From assembly GCA_032622095.1 (NCBI GenBank), contig CP136064.1, positions 184,928,209 through 184,992,208 on the forward strand: a DNA stretch of 64,000 nucleotides, given 5' to 3'. Origin of the DNA: Siphonodentalium dalli. Its lineage: Eukaryota; Mollusca; Scaphopoda; Gadilida; Siphonodentaliidae. A model generated the notes under the pieces. It had not been told where the DNA came from. It ran no database searches and worked only from the letters and a program-made list of their open reading frames with translations. Shown in pieces: positions 10,951 through 21,307 of this stretch (the first letter of the stretch is position 1; every line of letters begins with the position of its first letter). A program made the position numbers and the translations under genes.

Positions 10951-12511
10951 AGGGTATCACCCCCCCCCCTCCCCCCTGAATCCCGAATACGAGTTAATTT
11001 TGGGGGGTGAATCCTGAATACGAGTTAATTTTGGGGGGTGAATCCTGAATACATGTTAAGAAATAATATGCGATAAATGACATACAAATTGACTGTTTTA
11101 ATATCAGACAGATACAAGCAGAAGTTACATAGACACATTATGATGCCGGTCGCGTTATGAGGCCGTTATGATACCATTAATTATACTTTATGATCAGGGA
11201 TGTGGCTAGAGGGTTTCCGTTGGGGGGTGTCCACCTTTGGAATTTCCAACTGCACCCCCCTCTTGAGTCAGAATCAGACCGATCACAAGTTTTGCATAAT
11301 TCCATTTGCACACCCCTTCCACCTCAGTGTTTAGGCCTAATATCCTATATCTTCATAAACCATGGTTCTATATTCCCGGTATGAGAACATTCAGATATTT
11401 TAACCTGAAACATTGCATAAATCCTAACATCTAGTGGTCTAACTCCATACAAATGCACACGGCTACGGGCAAGAGACCACGACACACCGAGCTGACCATC
11501 GTTGTTCGGCCGGTGTGAGAAAATTTGGAAATTTGAACAAGAAAATCACAAATCCTAGCATCCAGACTGGCCTCAACTAAAGCTTTCCTATAGTGTTGGA
11601 AATTTCAAACCTCATACTCCGCCTCAGGTTGGAAAATTCTCCAACTGATGACCACAAGTTTGATCAAATGTAGTAAAATATTGTTAAAATTATTAGCATT
11701 TTTGTATTGGCCACAGGGGAGAGACAATGACCATGGTTCGGCCCGGTGTGGGAATTTTTTTTAATCTGAACAAGAAAATCGCAAAATCCTAGCATCTAGA
11801 CTAGCGTCAAGCATTCTTAGATTTGGAAATTTCAAACCTGACACACCACTTAGGTTGGAAAATTTACAACTGATGACAATTCCAATGCCAATGTTGAACA
11901 AATGTATGAGAATATTGTTTTCTTAAATTAACTAGCATTTTTTGACTGGCCACGGGGGGAGGGATCAGAACACAAGATTTCCAAGTGTTGTAAATTTCCA
12001 ACCTGTCACCCTCCTGAGGTTGGAAATTTCCAACTGATGACCATTTCAGTCCAAAATTTTGACAAAAAATAGGAAAATATGCAAATATTGGTCCAAAAAC
12101 AATTAATTCCCCCCCCCCCCAATAAATTGTTTGAAAATCAAACTACAAGAACATTTCAACCTATTATAGGTGTGAAATTTCCAACTAATGTTTTGGCAGG
12201 TATGAAATTTCCAACTGTTGAAAATTTTGACCAAAGTTGGGGGGGGGGGGGTGAGACCCCCCCCCCCCCCCCCCCCCTGTCGCAACGTCTCTGTTTATGA
12301 TGGCATGGTGGTCGAATATGCCCAAGAAGCTATTCTACCCACTCATTCATACATATAACTAGCACAAAATATTATTTTGCGCCATCAAAACCTGCGTCCA
12401 AGATGTTTTGCTTGAACCCGAATACCAGTTAATTCGGGGGTATGAATCCCGCGTACGGCTTCAAAACACCCTGAATCCCGCGTACCGAAAGGGGGGGGGG
12501 GGTGATACCCT
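10951..12511. mobile_element. Non-autonomous hAT-type element, 1561 bp, 8-bp target duplication
   Basis: Flanked by perfect 8-bp direct repeats CATGTAGG at 10943-10950 and 12512-12519. The ends are inverted repeats: AGGGTATCACCCCCC at the left and GGGGGTGATACCCT at the right. An 8-bp duplication with AGGG-type ends is the hAT signature. The interior carries subterminal 'GAATCC(C/T)GAATAC' repeats and a copy of the TTTCCAAC repeat, but no transposase, so it must have been mobilised in trans. It lies in the last receptor intron. Confidence 0.88.
11190..12300 (+). repeat. Dispersed 'TTTCCAAC' repeat, copy 3
   Basis: Same order as copy 2: GGATGTGGCTAGAGGGTTTC, three related 'GACCACGACACACCG...AATCGCAAAATCC' blocks, TTGGAAATTTCCAACTGATG, then long G and C homopolymers (about 12238-12277) and CGCAACGTCTCTG. 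It lies inside the hAT element. Confidence 0.65.
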
Positions 12512-12694
12512 CATGTAGGACCATTAATGCCTTATCATATATCGGATGACTGTTGGCCATTAAGATTAAGCAAGTTGTATCACTTTTATCACTTTTATTT
12601 CACCAATCAACATCAATCAATACTTTCTCATATGTTCTGTCTATCTATTTGTTTGCTTGTTTGTTTGGTTATCTAAATTACTCTACCTGTTACG

Positions 12695-13472
12695 CCCCGG
12701 TTCCATATCCCCGATTTCCCACCCCGAATGTTCCCGAATGACTCCCGAATCATAATTTTGCAAAAATCGTGGAGTAAGTTCGGGACGAGTCGGGACAGTG
12801 AATTTTTACCCCCGAACATGATCGGGGATATCGGTGCTATCGGGGTCGATTCGGGACAATTCTGGACTCGCTCCCGACAGTTTTGAAATGTTCAAAACTA
12901 TCGGGAACCAAGCCGAATCGCTCCCGATTTGTAAATCGTCCGGAGAAATTCGGCACCTATTCGGGAGTAGTCGGCAGTATTCGGCAATATTCGGGTGGAT
13001 ATTCTGGAGTAGTCGGCAGTATTCGGTAGGTTATTCCCGAATTCGTCATGTATGGCTGCTTTTATACTGAGATCCGGTGTATCTGCAAAATTCGGCATCG
13101 ATTCGGGACGTTAGGCAGCAATTGCATACCAATTCGGTATCTATTCGGCATCAATTCGGTACCAGTTCGGCATTGATTCGGGGTATTCGGCAACAATTCG
13201 GTGTAAGTCGGTAGTAATCTGGGCAATTTGGCAGCCACTCGCACGAAAGTTCGGGATAATTCTTGATCATTCGGGAAGATATTCGGAAGCATTCTCGAAT
13301 ACTCGGCAACGTTCGGGACGATTAAATTTTGTCATAATTCGGCATCAGTTCGGCGGCTTTTTGGAATAAAACTCGTCCAGAATTCTCTCGAATGCTGCCG
13401 ATTTGGTCTGGTCCCGAATTTGTGCCGAATATACTAATTCGGGACAGAAAATCGGGAATATGGAACCGGGGC
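12695..13472. mobile_element. TIR element filled with 'ATTCGG' mini-repeats
   Basis: The ends are inverted repeats of ~36 bp: GCCCCGGTTCCATATCCCCG at 12695 and CGGGAATATGGAACCGGGGC ending at 13472. The 780-bp interior is a degenerate minisatellite of ATTCGGCAT, ATTCGGTAC and TCGGGA words, much richer in CpG than its surroundings. It interrupts a retroelement-like 3' tail that resumes at about 13480. ORFs on both strands here (e.g. 12834-13070, 13062-13292) are repeat artefacts. Confidence 0.75.
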
Positions 13473-13473
13473 T

Positions 13474-13520
13474 TTAAGGTGACTTGATTGTCAATAAACT
13501 TATCTTATCTTATCTTGTCA
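13474..13520 (+). repeat. Non-LTR/SINE-like 3' tail
   Basis: GTCAATAAACTTATC followed by repeats of TTATC. An AATAAA-like word directly before short tandem TATCT repeats resembles the 3' ends of CR1/L2-like or SINE elements. The 5' part is not recognised. Confidence 0.4.
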
Positions 13521-14018
13521 AAAAATGCCTGTTTTTCGGCACTGCAGAGACTATCGTGCGTAACGGCTGTACATATACACGAAATAAAACAATTTAAATA
13601 TGGAATTGTTATTATAAGACATAATTATGATAATCCAACGTAATCCCTAGATATCCTACTATTTCTTGAACCGAAAACGAACATATTATATACATATATA
13701 ATAATGAACAGCCAGAACATATTTTTTAGGTGCATGTGAATTCTGCCAATTAAATGGGGAAAGCAACATGATGACGTTACTCATCGAATTCGTTGAAATT
13801 AACATGCGTGGGGCCGTGGGCCGACATGTTATGGGTGAAATGAACAAGCTTCTCCTTCCAGTATCTCAAGCGAAATGCTCCCGGTGTCAATATATTGTGG
13901 TAAATTTAATAAAATAATCCCGGGTTCCACTCACTATCACAAAACAGTAAGTCTTCATCTGTTTAATAGTGTAAAATACGTAAGAATATATATAACACAG
14001 TCGGTTATATTCACTAAC

Positions 14019-14214
14019 CGGAAGTGAGGAAAACAGCCGTAAGTGTGGAGATCTCCTGTTCGAAGAGTTTTAAGGAAGACACCTTGTCCTTGATAGAGAA
14101 GACCTTTCCTAGAAGCCACTTGGCCTCAGAACATCCCAGAAGACTCTTGCGAACTTTCAGCGAACTGTGACGACCATTTAGAATAACAAAATCGTCGACG
14201 ACCAACAAGTGCAT
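14019..14214 (-). CDS. PPAR-like receptor exon: LBD helices 5-8
   Basis: The acceptor CTTTCCATTCTCAG lies just before 14214 and the donor GTTAGT begins at 14018. It encodes residues 216-280 in phase 0 and leaves one base (G) that joins AT of the next exon to make Asp 281. The product opens MHLLVVDDFVILNGR, matching the beta-hairpin after helix 5 in NR1 receptors, and continues to SSLKLFEQEISTLTAVFLTS, the helix 7-8 pattern 'xALELxxxExxLxxAxxLxSxD'. The Met at 216 is internal, since the preceding exon also ends in phase 0. The overlapping minus-strand ORF 14126-14422 in another frame is intron read-through. Confidence 0.9.
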
Positions 14215-14592
14215 CTGAGAATGGAAAGGTAGACGTATTTACCGAAATGTCACAACAGACAAGTGCATTTCCGCTAAACACAACAATCACCACCGGAACC
14301 CTAATTGCCTTTTCCCCATGCAAGTAACCATCTGCATATTTATAGCGAAAACACTCCTCCCGCTGCATATGGATAGCGAAAACAGCTGTCTCATTTGAAC
14401 TATACTTGAATTTTAGATCCAAAATTTGTTTACCCTATAGGATCCTCGGATTGTTCTCCCCAATAGTAGTTCATCACAAGTCACCCACGTGCAGTCGGTA
14501 ACATGTGCAAAAATATAAAAGTCTGTCAAACATAACCACTAAGAAGAACATGGAGAAATAAATAAACTTTGTTCTTTTATTCATTGTTGATA

Positions 14593-14755
14593 CAGATTCA
14601 GGATTTAGTCGGAAATATGGCTTGTTGCCATTCATCGGAAAGCTTTCCCCGAGAGCTTTCCGATGAATGGCAACAAGCCATATTTCCGACTAAATCCTGA
14701 AAAGTTTCCCATAATTTTGATGTGGTTAAGGAGTCGATTACTGAGAGCATTACTG
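14593..14755. mobile_element. Mariner-type palindromic MITE, left arm internally deleted
   Basis: TA-flanked (14591-14592 and 14756-14757). The right arm is complete, through GAGCATTACTG. The left arm keeps only CAG and then jumps to the inner stem. The inner stem (ATTTAGTCGGAAATATGGCT... and complement) is nearly perfect and matches the intact copy at 27162-27374. Confidence 0.75.
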
Positions 14756-14759
14756 TAGG

Positions 14760-16050
14760 TCTCAAATGTCGAATTTAGCACGTATTGAAATAATAGGTAT
14801 GTAAACAAAACTGTACAGTGATTTGTCAACAATCAAAGCAAAGTTCAAAAATTCAAGTCACAATATGATTTAAAGAATAATTTTCAAATCTTGGGATTTC
14901 AAATTTGAATCCATCTGCACACTCTGCAGCCCACATTTTATTGGTGCAAAGCTTTGATCTTTTCTAATGTTTTCTGTCAAAATTTGATTAAACTTTGGTA
15001 TCTAATTGGACTCTGATCGGTAATTCCACCGTAAGGCCAATTAATGCTTACACAACAATGGTTTCAATATGCGAAATGTCGTTATTGGAGTTATTGAAAA
15101 TAAGGACAAAATCGATATATTTTTACATGTACTTGTTCACACCGGTAACCAGAATACACATATAACCTGACAATATTGAGCATGGCTGACGCATTTCAGT
15201 GGCATCCATACAGGCACCAGTAGATCATTTGCTCTCATCAGATCTCTATGACACATAAAACGTCGTTACTTTCTACATTTATGACCGGGTTTTAACAACT
15301 GCCTTATTCGATGGGGCCAGGTTAAAGCAACAATAAAGAGTAATTTATTTTTCTCGCTTTTTTAGTTTTCTTATAATATGTGTATCAACATGACATACAA
15401 TATGTCACACGAACTATGTCAATTATTTGTAGTATCCTTGGAAACTATAGTAACCAGTCTACCAGTTTGCAATAAATAGTGCATGTGTGCAACAATAACT
15501 ACAATCCAGACAAACGCTTAACGAACGTAATTGGTCCATCACAACTAGGCGAAGACTCATCGTCGAAGAAAAAGAATTATGTCGGCAATGCAGTGAGTGA
15601 ACGTCCTCGTCTGTGAATGCTTGAAATCGGTCGAGTGTCTGTCTACAATTCGATTCCCGGTGATAAGGTTTGACCCCATTTTCAATCTCAACAGCCCACG
15701 GTAAGTGAAAGATCTCCGGGAATCATTATTGGATATGAATCTTAAAGATGCACTGTCCGACTTGACACCCAATTAGACAAAAATTGCTAAGCCAGTCTTC
15801 AGCTTGCGGGCAAGAGAAAATTGAAAAATCTAATTGCAATCACCATAATTCGTAGGACAAAAATCTATAAAAGCCCCGACCAGTTTTTGCAATCTCTACC
15901 AGAACGCACCAGTCATTCTTCCTTTCTGACTCCGTCACTGACTGGGTACTAATCTGTGATTTCTATATTTAGCGCGGGGTTTTCTAACAAAAATGGAGAA
16001 AAAACCGATCGCCCGAAAGTCAAATTTCCTATGTCCTTTGAGAACACTGA
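14760..16050. other. No recognisable feature
   Basis: Intron sequence of mixed composition. A CAG...TCGTC-rich patch near 15550-15770 gives a 71-residue ORF with no family resemblance. I see no exon, RNA gene or transposon end. Confidence 0.35.
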
Positions 16051-16061
16051 AAACTTAGTGG

Positions 16062-16165
16062 TAGAATGGAGGATCAGAGCGGTAGAATGGAGGATCAGAG
16101 CGGTAGAGGATCAGAGCGGTAGAATGGAGGATCAGAGCGGTAGAATGGAGGATCAGAGCGGTAGT
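16062..16165 (+). repeat. 21-bp minisatellite
   Basis: About five copies of GGATCAGAGCGGTAGAATGGA, one shortened to 15 bp. It lies just left of the 62-bp satellite. Confidence 0.85.
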
Positions 16166-16207
16166 TTTGTTGACGATTTTTGCAAGCTAGTCGTCAAAAT
16201 TGCAATA

Positions 16208-17889
16208 TCATGGAAGTCGATCCACCCAAATGTGGGTAAAATGTCGCCGTTAGCAGCGGTCTTACCCATATATCATGGAAGTCCACCCAAATGTGGGTAA
16301 AATGTCATGGAAGTCCACCCAAATGTGGGTAAAATGTCATGGAAGTCCACCCAAATGTGGGTAAAATGTCGCCGTTAGCAGCGGTCTTACCCATATATCA
16401 TGGAAGTCCACCCAAATGTGGGTAAAATGTCGCCGTTAGCAGCGGTCTTACCCATATATCATGGAAGTCCACCCAAATGTGGGTAAAATGTCATGGAAGT
16501 CCACCCAAATGTGGGTAAAATGTCGCCATTAGCAGCGGTCTTACCCATATATCATGGAAGTCCACCCAAATGTGGGTAAAATGTCGCCGTTAACATATCA
16601 TGGAAGTCCACCCATATATCATGGAAGTACACCCATATATCACGGAAGTCCACCCAAATGTGGGTAAAATGTCGCCGTTAGCAGCGGTCTTATCCATATA
16701 TCATGGAAGTCATGCACCCAAATGTGGGTAAAATGTCGCCGTTAGCAGCGGTCTTACCCATATATCAATGGAGGTCCACCCAAATGTGGGTAAAATGTCG
16801 CCGTTAGCAGCGGTCTTACCCATATATCAATGGAGGTCCACCCAAATGTGGGTAAAATGTCGCCGTTAGCAGCGGTCTTACCCATATATCAATGGAGGTC
16901 CACCCAAATGTGGGTAAAATGTCGCCGTTAGCAGCGGTCTTACCCATATATCAATGGAGGTCCACCCAAATGTGGGTAAAATGTCGCCGTTAGCAGCGGT
17001 CTTACCCATATATCAATGGAGGTCCACCCAAATGTGGGTAAAATGTCGCCGTTAGCAGCGGTCTTACCAATATATCAATGGAGGTCCACCCAAATGTGGG
17101 TAAAATGTCGCCGTTAGCAGCGGTCTTACCAATATATCAATGGAGGTCCACCCAAATGTGGGTAAAATGTCGCCGTTAGCAGCGGTCTTACCAATATATC
17201 AATGGAGGTCCACCCAAATGTGGGTAAAATGTCGTCGTTAGCAGCGGCCTTACCCATATATCAATGGATGTCCACCCAAATGTGGGTAAAATGTCGACAT
17301 TAGCAGCGGTCTTACCCATATATCAATGGAGGTCCACCCAAATGTGGGTAAAATGTCGCCGTTAGCAGCGGTCTTACCCATATATCAATGGAGGTCCACC
17401 CAAATGTGGGTAAAATGTCGCCGTTAGCAGCGGTCTTACCCATATATCAATGGAGGTCCACCCAAATGTGGGTAAAATGTCGCCGTTAGCAGCGGTCTTA
17501 CCCATATATCATGGAAGTCCACCCAAATGTGGGTAAAATGTCGCCGTTAGCAGCGGTCTTACCCATATATCATGGAAGTCCACCCAAATGTGGGTAAAAT
17601 GTCGCCGTTAGCAGCGGTCTTACCCATATATCATGGAAGTCCACCCAAATGTTGGTAAAATGTCGCCGTTATATAGCACCGGTCTTACCCATATATCATG
17701 GAAGTCCACCCAAACGTGGGTAAAATGTCGCCGTTAGCAGCGGTCTTACCCATATATCATGGAAGTCCACCCAAATGTGGGTAAAATGTCGCCGTTAGCA
17801 GCGGTCTTACCCATATATCATGGAAGTCCACCCAAATGTGGGTAAAATGTCGCCGTTAGCAGCGGTCTTACCCATATATCAATGGAGGT
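16208..17889 (+). repeat. Satellite array, 61/62-bp monomer, ~27 units
   Basis: The monomer reads approximately ATGGAAGTCCACCCAAATG-TGGGTAAAATGTCGCCG-TTAGCAGCGGTCTTACCCATATATC. Two variants exist: a 61-bp type (TCATGGAAG) at both edges and a 62-bp type (TCAATGGAGG) filling the centre, about 16766-17500. A 32-bp short form lacking the CGCCGTTAGCAGCGG half occurs near 16287-16370 and 16470-16520. ACCCAAATGTGGGT gives each unit a small hairpin. It lies in the receptor intron 14215-20746. Confidence 0.95.
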
Positions 17890-18035
17890 AAACCCTGCAT
17901 GGGGTTTGCAGTTTTTGGTTGAAAACACGTACAACAGACCATACTTGAGAACCCGCTTTATTATCCATACCGCCTTTGAGAAACGAAAGCATGGGCGCTC
18001 TTTATCATAGACGATCGTTGGAATTTTTAGCAGCC

Positions 18036-18615
18036 TCGGGAGGGGGGGGGGGGGGTGGGGTCGGAATTTTTTTCAGGCACGTATGCTGATTTTTTCCTTT
18101 CGACCCTTGTTGTGACCCACCCACCCCCGCGACCAAAATTTGTTCCGTTTTCGGCAGTTTTTTTCCGAACATATTTGGACACTCACCTCCTTTTAACACT
18201 AAAACATAGATTTGCGAGGGGTGGGGGGGTCATTGTAAACAGCCGTATATGAATTTATGTGCATACTATTTGTCATGGATGTTAATATTGACATGTAAAT
18301 AGGAATGAGTCATTTTGGGGTCACTCGGCCAAAAAAACATGGCTACCAGCGGCCATCTTGGATTTCAAAATTCAACCCATTAGCATCGGCTACATGCTAT
18401 GTTGTTTGTCTGATCATCATGAAATTGTTCATTTATGTTAATATTGACATTCTAAGGTGTTTTAAGCCAAACTCATTGCAAAAACAGTCAAAAAGACTTG
18501 CAGGGAAAAATAATTGGAGTTGCGGAAAAAATTGTTTGTTGGTCCCACCGACCACCCACCCACCCCGGCATAGGTGCCTGGAAAAAAATCCCCCCCCCCC
18601 ACCCGCCAGCCTGAG
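18036..18615. repeat. Inverted pair of a G/C-run repeat
   Basis: 18036-18200 (G run, GGAATTTTTTTCAGGCA, GACCCACCCACCCCC, TTTTTTCCGAACATATTTGG) is related in reverse complement to 18485-18615 (CCACCCACCC, CCTGGAAAAAAATCCCCCCC). Between them, 18305-18420 is a piece of the 'GGCCATCTTGGATTT' repeat. Further copies lie at 52420-52590 and 54140-54250. Confidence 0.55.
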
Positions 18616-18659
18616 AACAAAATCAAAGCATGTTCTAATGTTCAAACTGAAAAGGGTTT

Positions 18660-18865
18660 ACTCTGGAGATGATACTACTGATGGTGACGATGTAGACAAT
18701 TATGATGATATGCTGTATTGTATACATAGTACTGATGCTGGTGATGATGATGATGATGATGATGCTGATGGTGGTGACGATGATGACGACGATGATGATG
18801 ATAATGATGGTAATTATGGCGATGTAGACATTTATGACGATATAGCTATGGAGTAATGCTGCTGC

Positions 18866-18896
<31 letters not shown>

Positions 18897-19030
18897 CTTG
18901 CTAATGATGATGCTGATATTGATACTGCTGATAAAGATGATGATTATGATGACTAGACAATGAAGACACTGATGACGACGATACTGACAATGGGGACGAC
19001 GACGATGGCGATGATGATAATGGTGATATT
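18660..19030 (+). repeat. GAT/GAC trinucleotide microsatellite
   Basis: About 370 bp dominated by GATGAT, GACGAT and GATGCTGAT. It produces a 183-residue ORF (18305-18856) with long Asp runs that is an artefact of the repeat. Confidence 0.9.
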
Positions 19031-19589
19031 GTGAAGCTTATTTTTGATCTGTATGTGGAGTGTAGTTGAGTGATGTTATTGATCTAATTCTCATGTTGCA
19101 CATATTGTGTATGGGTTGTTAAGGCATTACTCTGAGATTTGAAACAGACCCATAATTTATCTTGAAGTGAGATTTTGAGATACCCTCATTACCGTGAGAA
19201 AGAGTTCACATAACTTTCTCAGACATTCCATCTCTATAGTATACAAAACTCAGAGACATGTCCGTCCCAGTATCACTGCTTCAGGAACTCCGGCGTGGTC
19301 AATGCCTATGGCATTAGCCATTACGTGTAATATACATGGATCCTTCATGGAGAGAAATCCATATATATAGGAGTTCAATCCTTTAAATTGATATTCAGTA
19401 TATATCAAAGGAATTTTAAAAGGAATAGTGTGGAACATTAGTTCAAGAAGAAGACGTGACATTCATTCCTATACTTATATGTTATTCAATGAATTAAGAG
19501 AAATCGTCGCTACACTCATCAACGATCGTTACGTGACATTCATTTGTATATATATATTCAATGGATTAAGAGAAATCGTAACTACATTG

Positions 19590-19860
19590 GATGTACCAGA
19601 AACTTTCGGATATACCTTCATATATTGTGAAACAGAAACATTCGGATATATAACTTCATATAGTGACCCAGAAACATTTGGATATATATACCTTCTTATA
19701 GAGTGAAACAGAAACATTCGGATATATAACTTCATATAGTGACCCAGAAACATTTGGATATACATTATACACCTTCATATATAATGAAACAGAAACATTC
19801 GGAAATACCTTCATATAGTGACCCTGAACATTCGGATATAAACCTCCATAGTGACATTTG
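19590..19860 (+). repeat. ~35-40-bp minisatellite
   Basis: Repeated 'CAGAAACATTCGGATATAT...CTTCATATAGTGACC' units, roughly seven degenerate copies. Non-coding despite open frames on both strands. Confidence 0.8.
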
Positions 19861-20094
19861 GAATATGAATAACACGACGCAGTTATAAATTAAGTCATAA
19901 GGTCAATAATAAAATCTCAGACAAACAAATGCCATCCTATCAAATATAAATTTCTTATACATAAATCAAGTCTTATATACAATTCATCTCGACCAATCAT
20001 TTGCCACATCATTGGGATCACATCCGAACTAGTCGAAACTATCATACAGTCCTCTTAAAATTCATCGACGGCCCGACGCAACATGGGTAATTAC

Positions 20095-20694
20095 CAGGGT
20101 CCGCGCTGGACCGAAATTTACTTTTGCCAAACAATTTGCCAAATGAAACTATTTTTTGCCAAATAGTTTTAGCATTTGTCAAATGCTATCCTGATGCTAT
20201 CATTTTCGACAACCTCAAGTCTTATGTTTGGACACTCGCGGTTTGGACGACTTTTGATATCGATAGAAAAGCAGTTAGTTAATAATTAGTAATTCGCATC
20301 TCGATTGTGGTTTATCATACAACAATATGCCAATCACCGAACAATATAATGGTACTCTGCTGCACCAGAAGGACATATCACAAGAGGATTAGCTATGTAA
20401 ACACCACCACCACCCGACTAAACAGTAGAAATCCCCCGAATCACCGATACTGATGCTATGAGATTAACAGCATCTCAATAGAGATGTTAACTTTTCCTAA
20501 ACCTTATACAACTCCACCAATATAAATATGTTGTTAGAGTTTCCTGAAATGAATGGTATTGATTGACCAATATTTTCAACTTTCTTGAGGAATTAACAAG
20601 TGACTTGGCAAAACTTTGCCAAATGAAAATATTGTTTGCCAAATGTGAATTATTTTGCCATTGGCAAATTTGGCAAGTGACAGCGCGAACCCTG
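20095..20694. mobile_element. Non-autonomous hAT element, 600 bp, 8-bp target duplication
   Basis: Perfect 8-bp direct repeats GTAATTAC flank it at 20087-20094 and 20695-20702. The terminal inverted repeats are CAGGGTCCGCGCTG (left) and CAGCGCGAACCCTG (right). These are textbook hAT features. The interior has TTTGCCAAAT motifs near both ends, possible subterminal transposase sites, and no transposase. The right duplication ends 44 bp inside the intron from the donor of the receptor exon 20747-20950. Confidence 0.9.
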
Positions 20695-20746
20695 GTAATT
20701 ACAATAAAGATGAGTTGAAGAGGATAACCATGTTCATTTGACTCAC

Positions 20747-20950
20747 CAGAAATGTGGCGACGACGAAGCCATTTAATCTCATGAAGCCAACCTGATCATT
20801 AACTGAAACTGACTGAACACACGATATTCTTCGCAGATAACGTGTGAGTGCCTTCAGCAGGGAAGATACCGTTGTTTGGTAGTGTTCAAACACTTTGAGC
20901 CTGTTATAATCACCTATCTGTAATTTTTCTGTAACAGTCTTTGATGAAGT
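20747..20950 (-). CDS. PPAR-like receptor exon: LBD helices 2-5
   Basis: The acceptor CCTTCTCTGTTGTTTCAG ends at 20951 and the donor is GTGAGT from 20746. Both are strong, and both ends are phase 0 (68 codons, residues 148-215). FEHYQTTVSSLLKALTRYLR is helix 3. SVNDQVGFMRLNGFVVATFL carries the nuclear-receptor signature 'DQxxLLKxxxxE', here DQVGFMRLNGF. The usual 'FAKxIPGF' appears as YLRRISCV, and the conserved helix-3 Lys of the charge clamp is Arg. The product continues directly into the exon at 14214. The ORF as read extends beyond both splice sites (20699-21085), but the flanks are intron. Confidence 0.9.
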
Positions 20951-21307
20951 CTGAAACAACAGAGAAGGCATATCACGTAACGTGACTGAGAGGTTTCTTC
21001 TATCTACATTCAATCGGAGACACCATTCAACAAATGTTAAAACGCTTCTGACATTAAAAATTGAGCTTCCTCGGGGCATATACACACTTATATTTCAAAT
21101 TGGATCTTCTAAAAAATATGTCTGTAATTTCTTTTCGAAATTGTGTATGTTATTAATGTGACTACAAATTTAAGAACCCTCAATCAGTTGGAAATATATC
21201 TTAAAGGCTTTGTCAAGCTATCTTCCCAAAAATTGATAGAGTTAAAATAAAAAAAAAGGATTATGTTCACTTATATTAGTAATCACAGTAACCAAGCCAA
21301 TGGGAGT

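Noticed and set aside
12079-12300. Poly-proline/poly-glycine ORFs on both strands
   Set aside because: They come from C and G homopolymers inside the TTTCCAAC repeat.
14126-14422. 98-codon minus ORF overlapping the receptor exon in another frame
   Set aside because: A strong splice acceptor at 14215 and correct phases put the real exon in the other frame; this ORF is intron plus frame shadow.
16208-17889. CRISPR-like regular repeats
   Set aside because: Monomers are contiguous with no unique spacers, in an intron-bearing eukaryotic locus; this is satellite DNA.
18305-18856. 183-codon ORF with a long acidic tail
   Set aside because: It reads through a repeat fragment and the GAT microsatellite; the acidic run is a triplet artefact with no domain.
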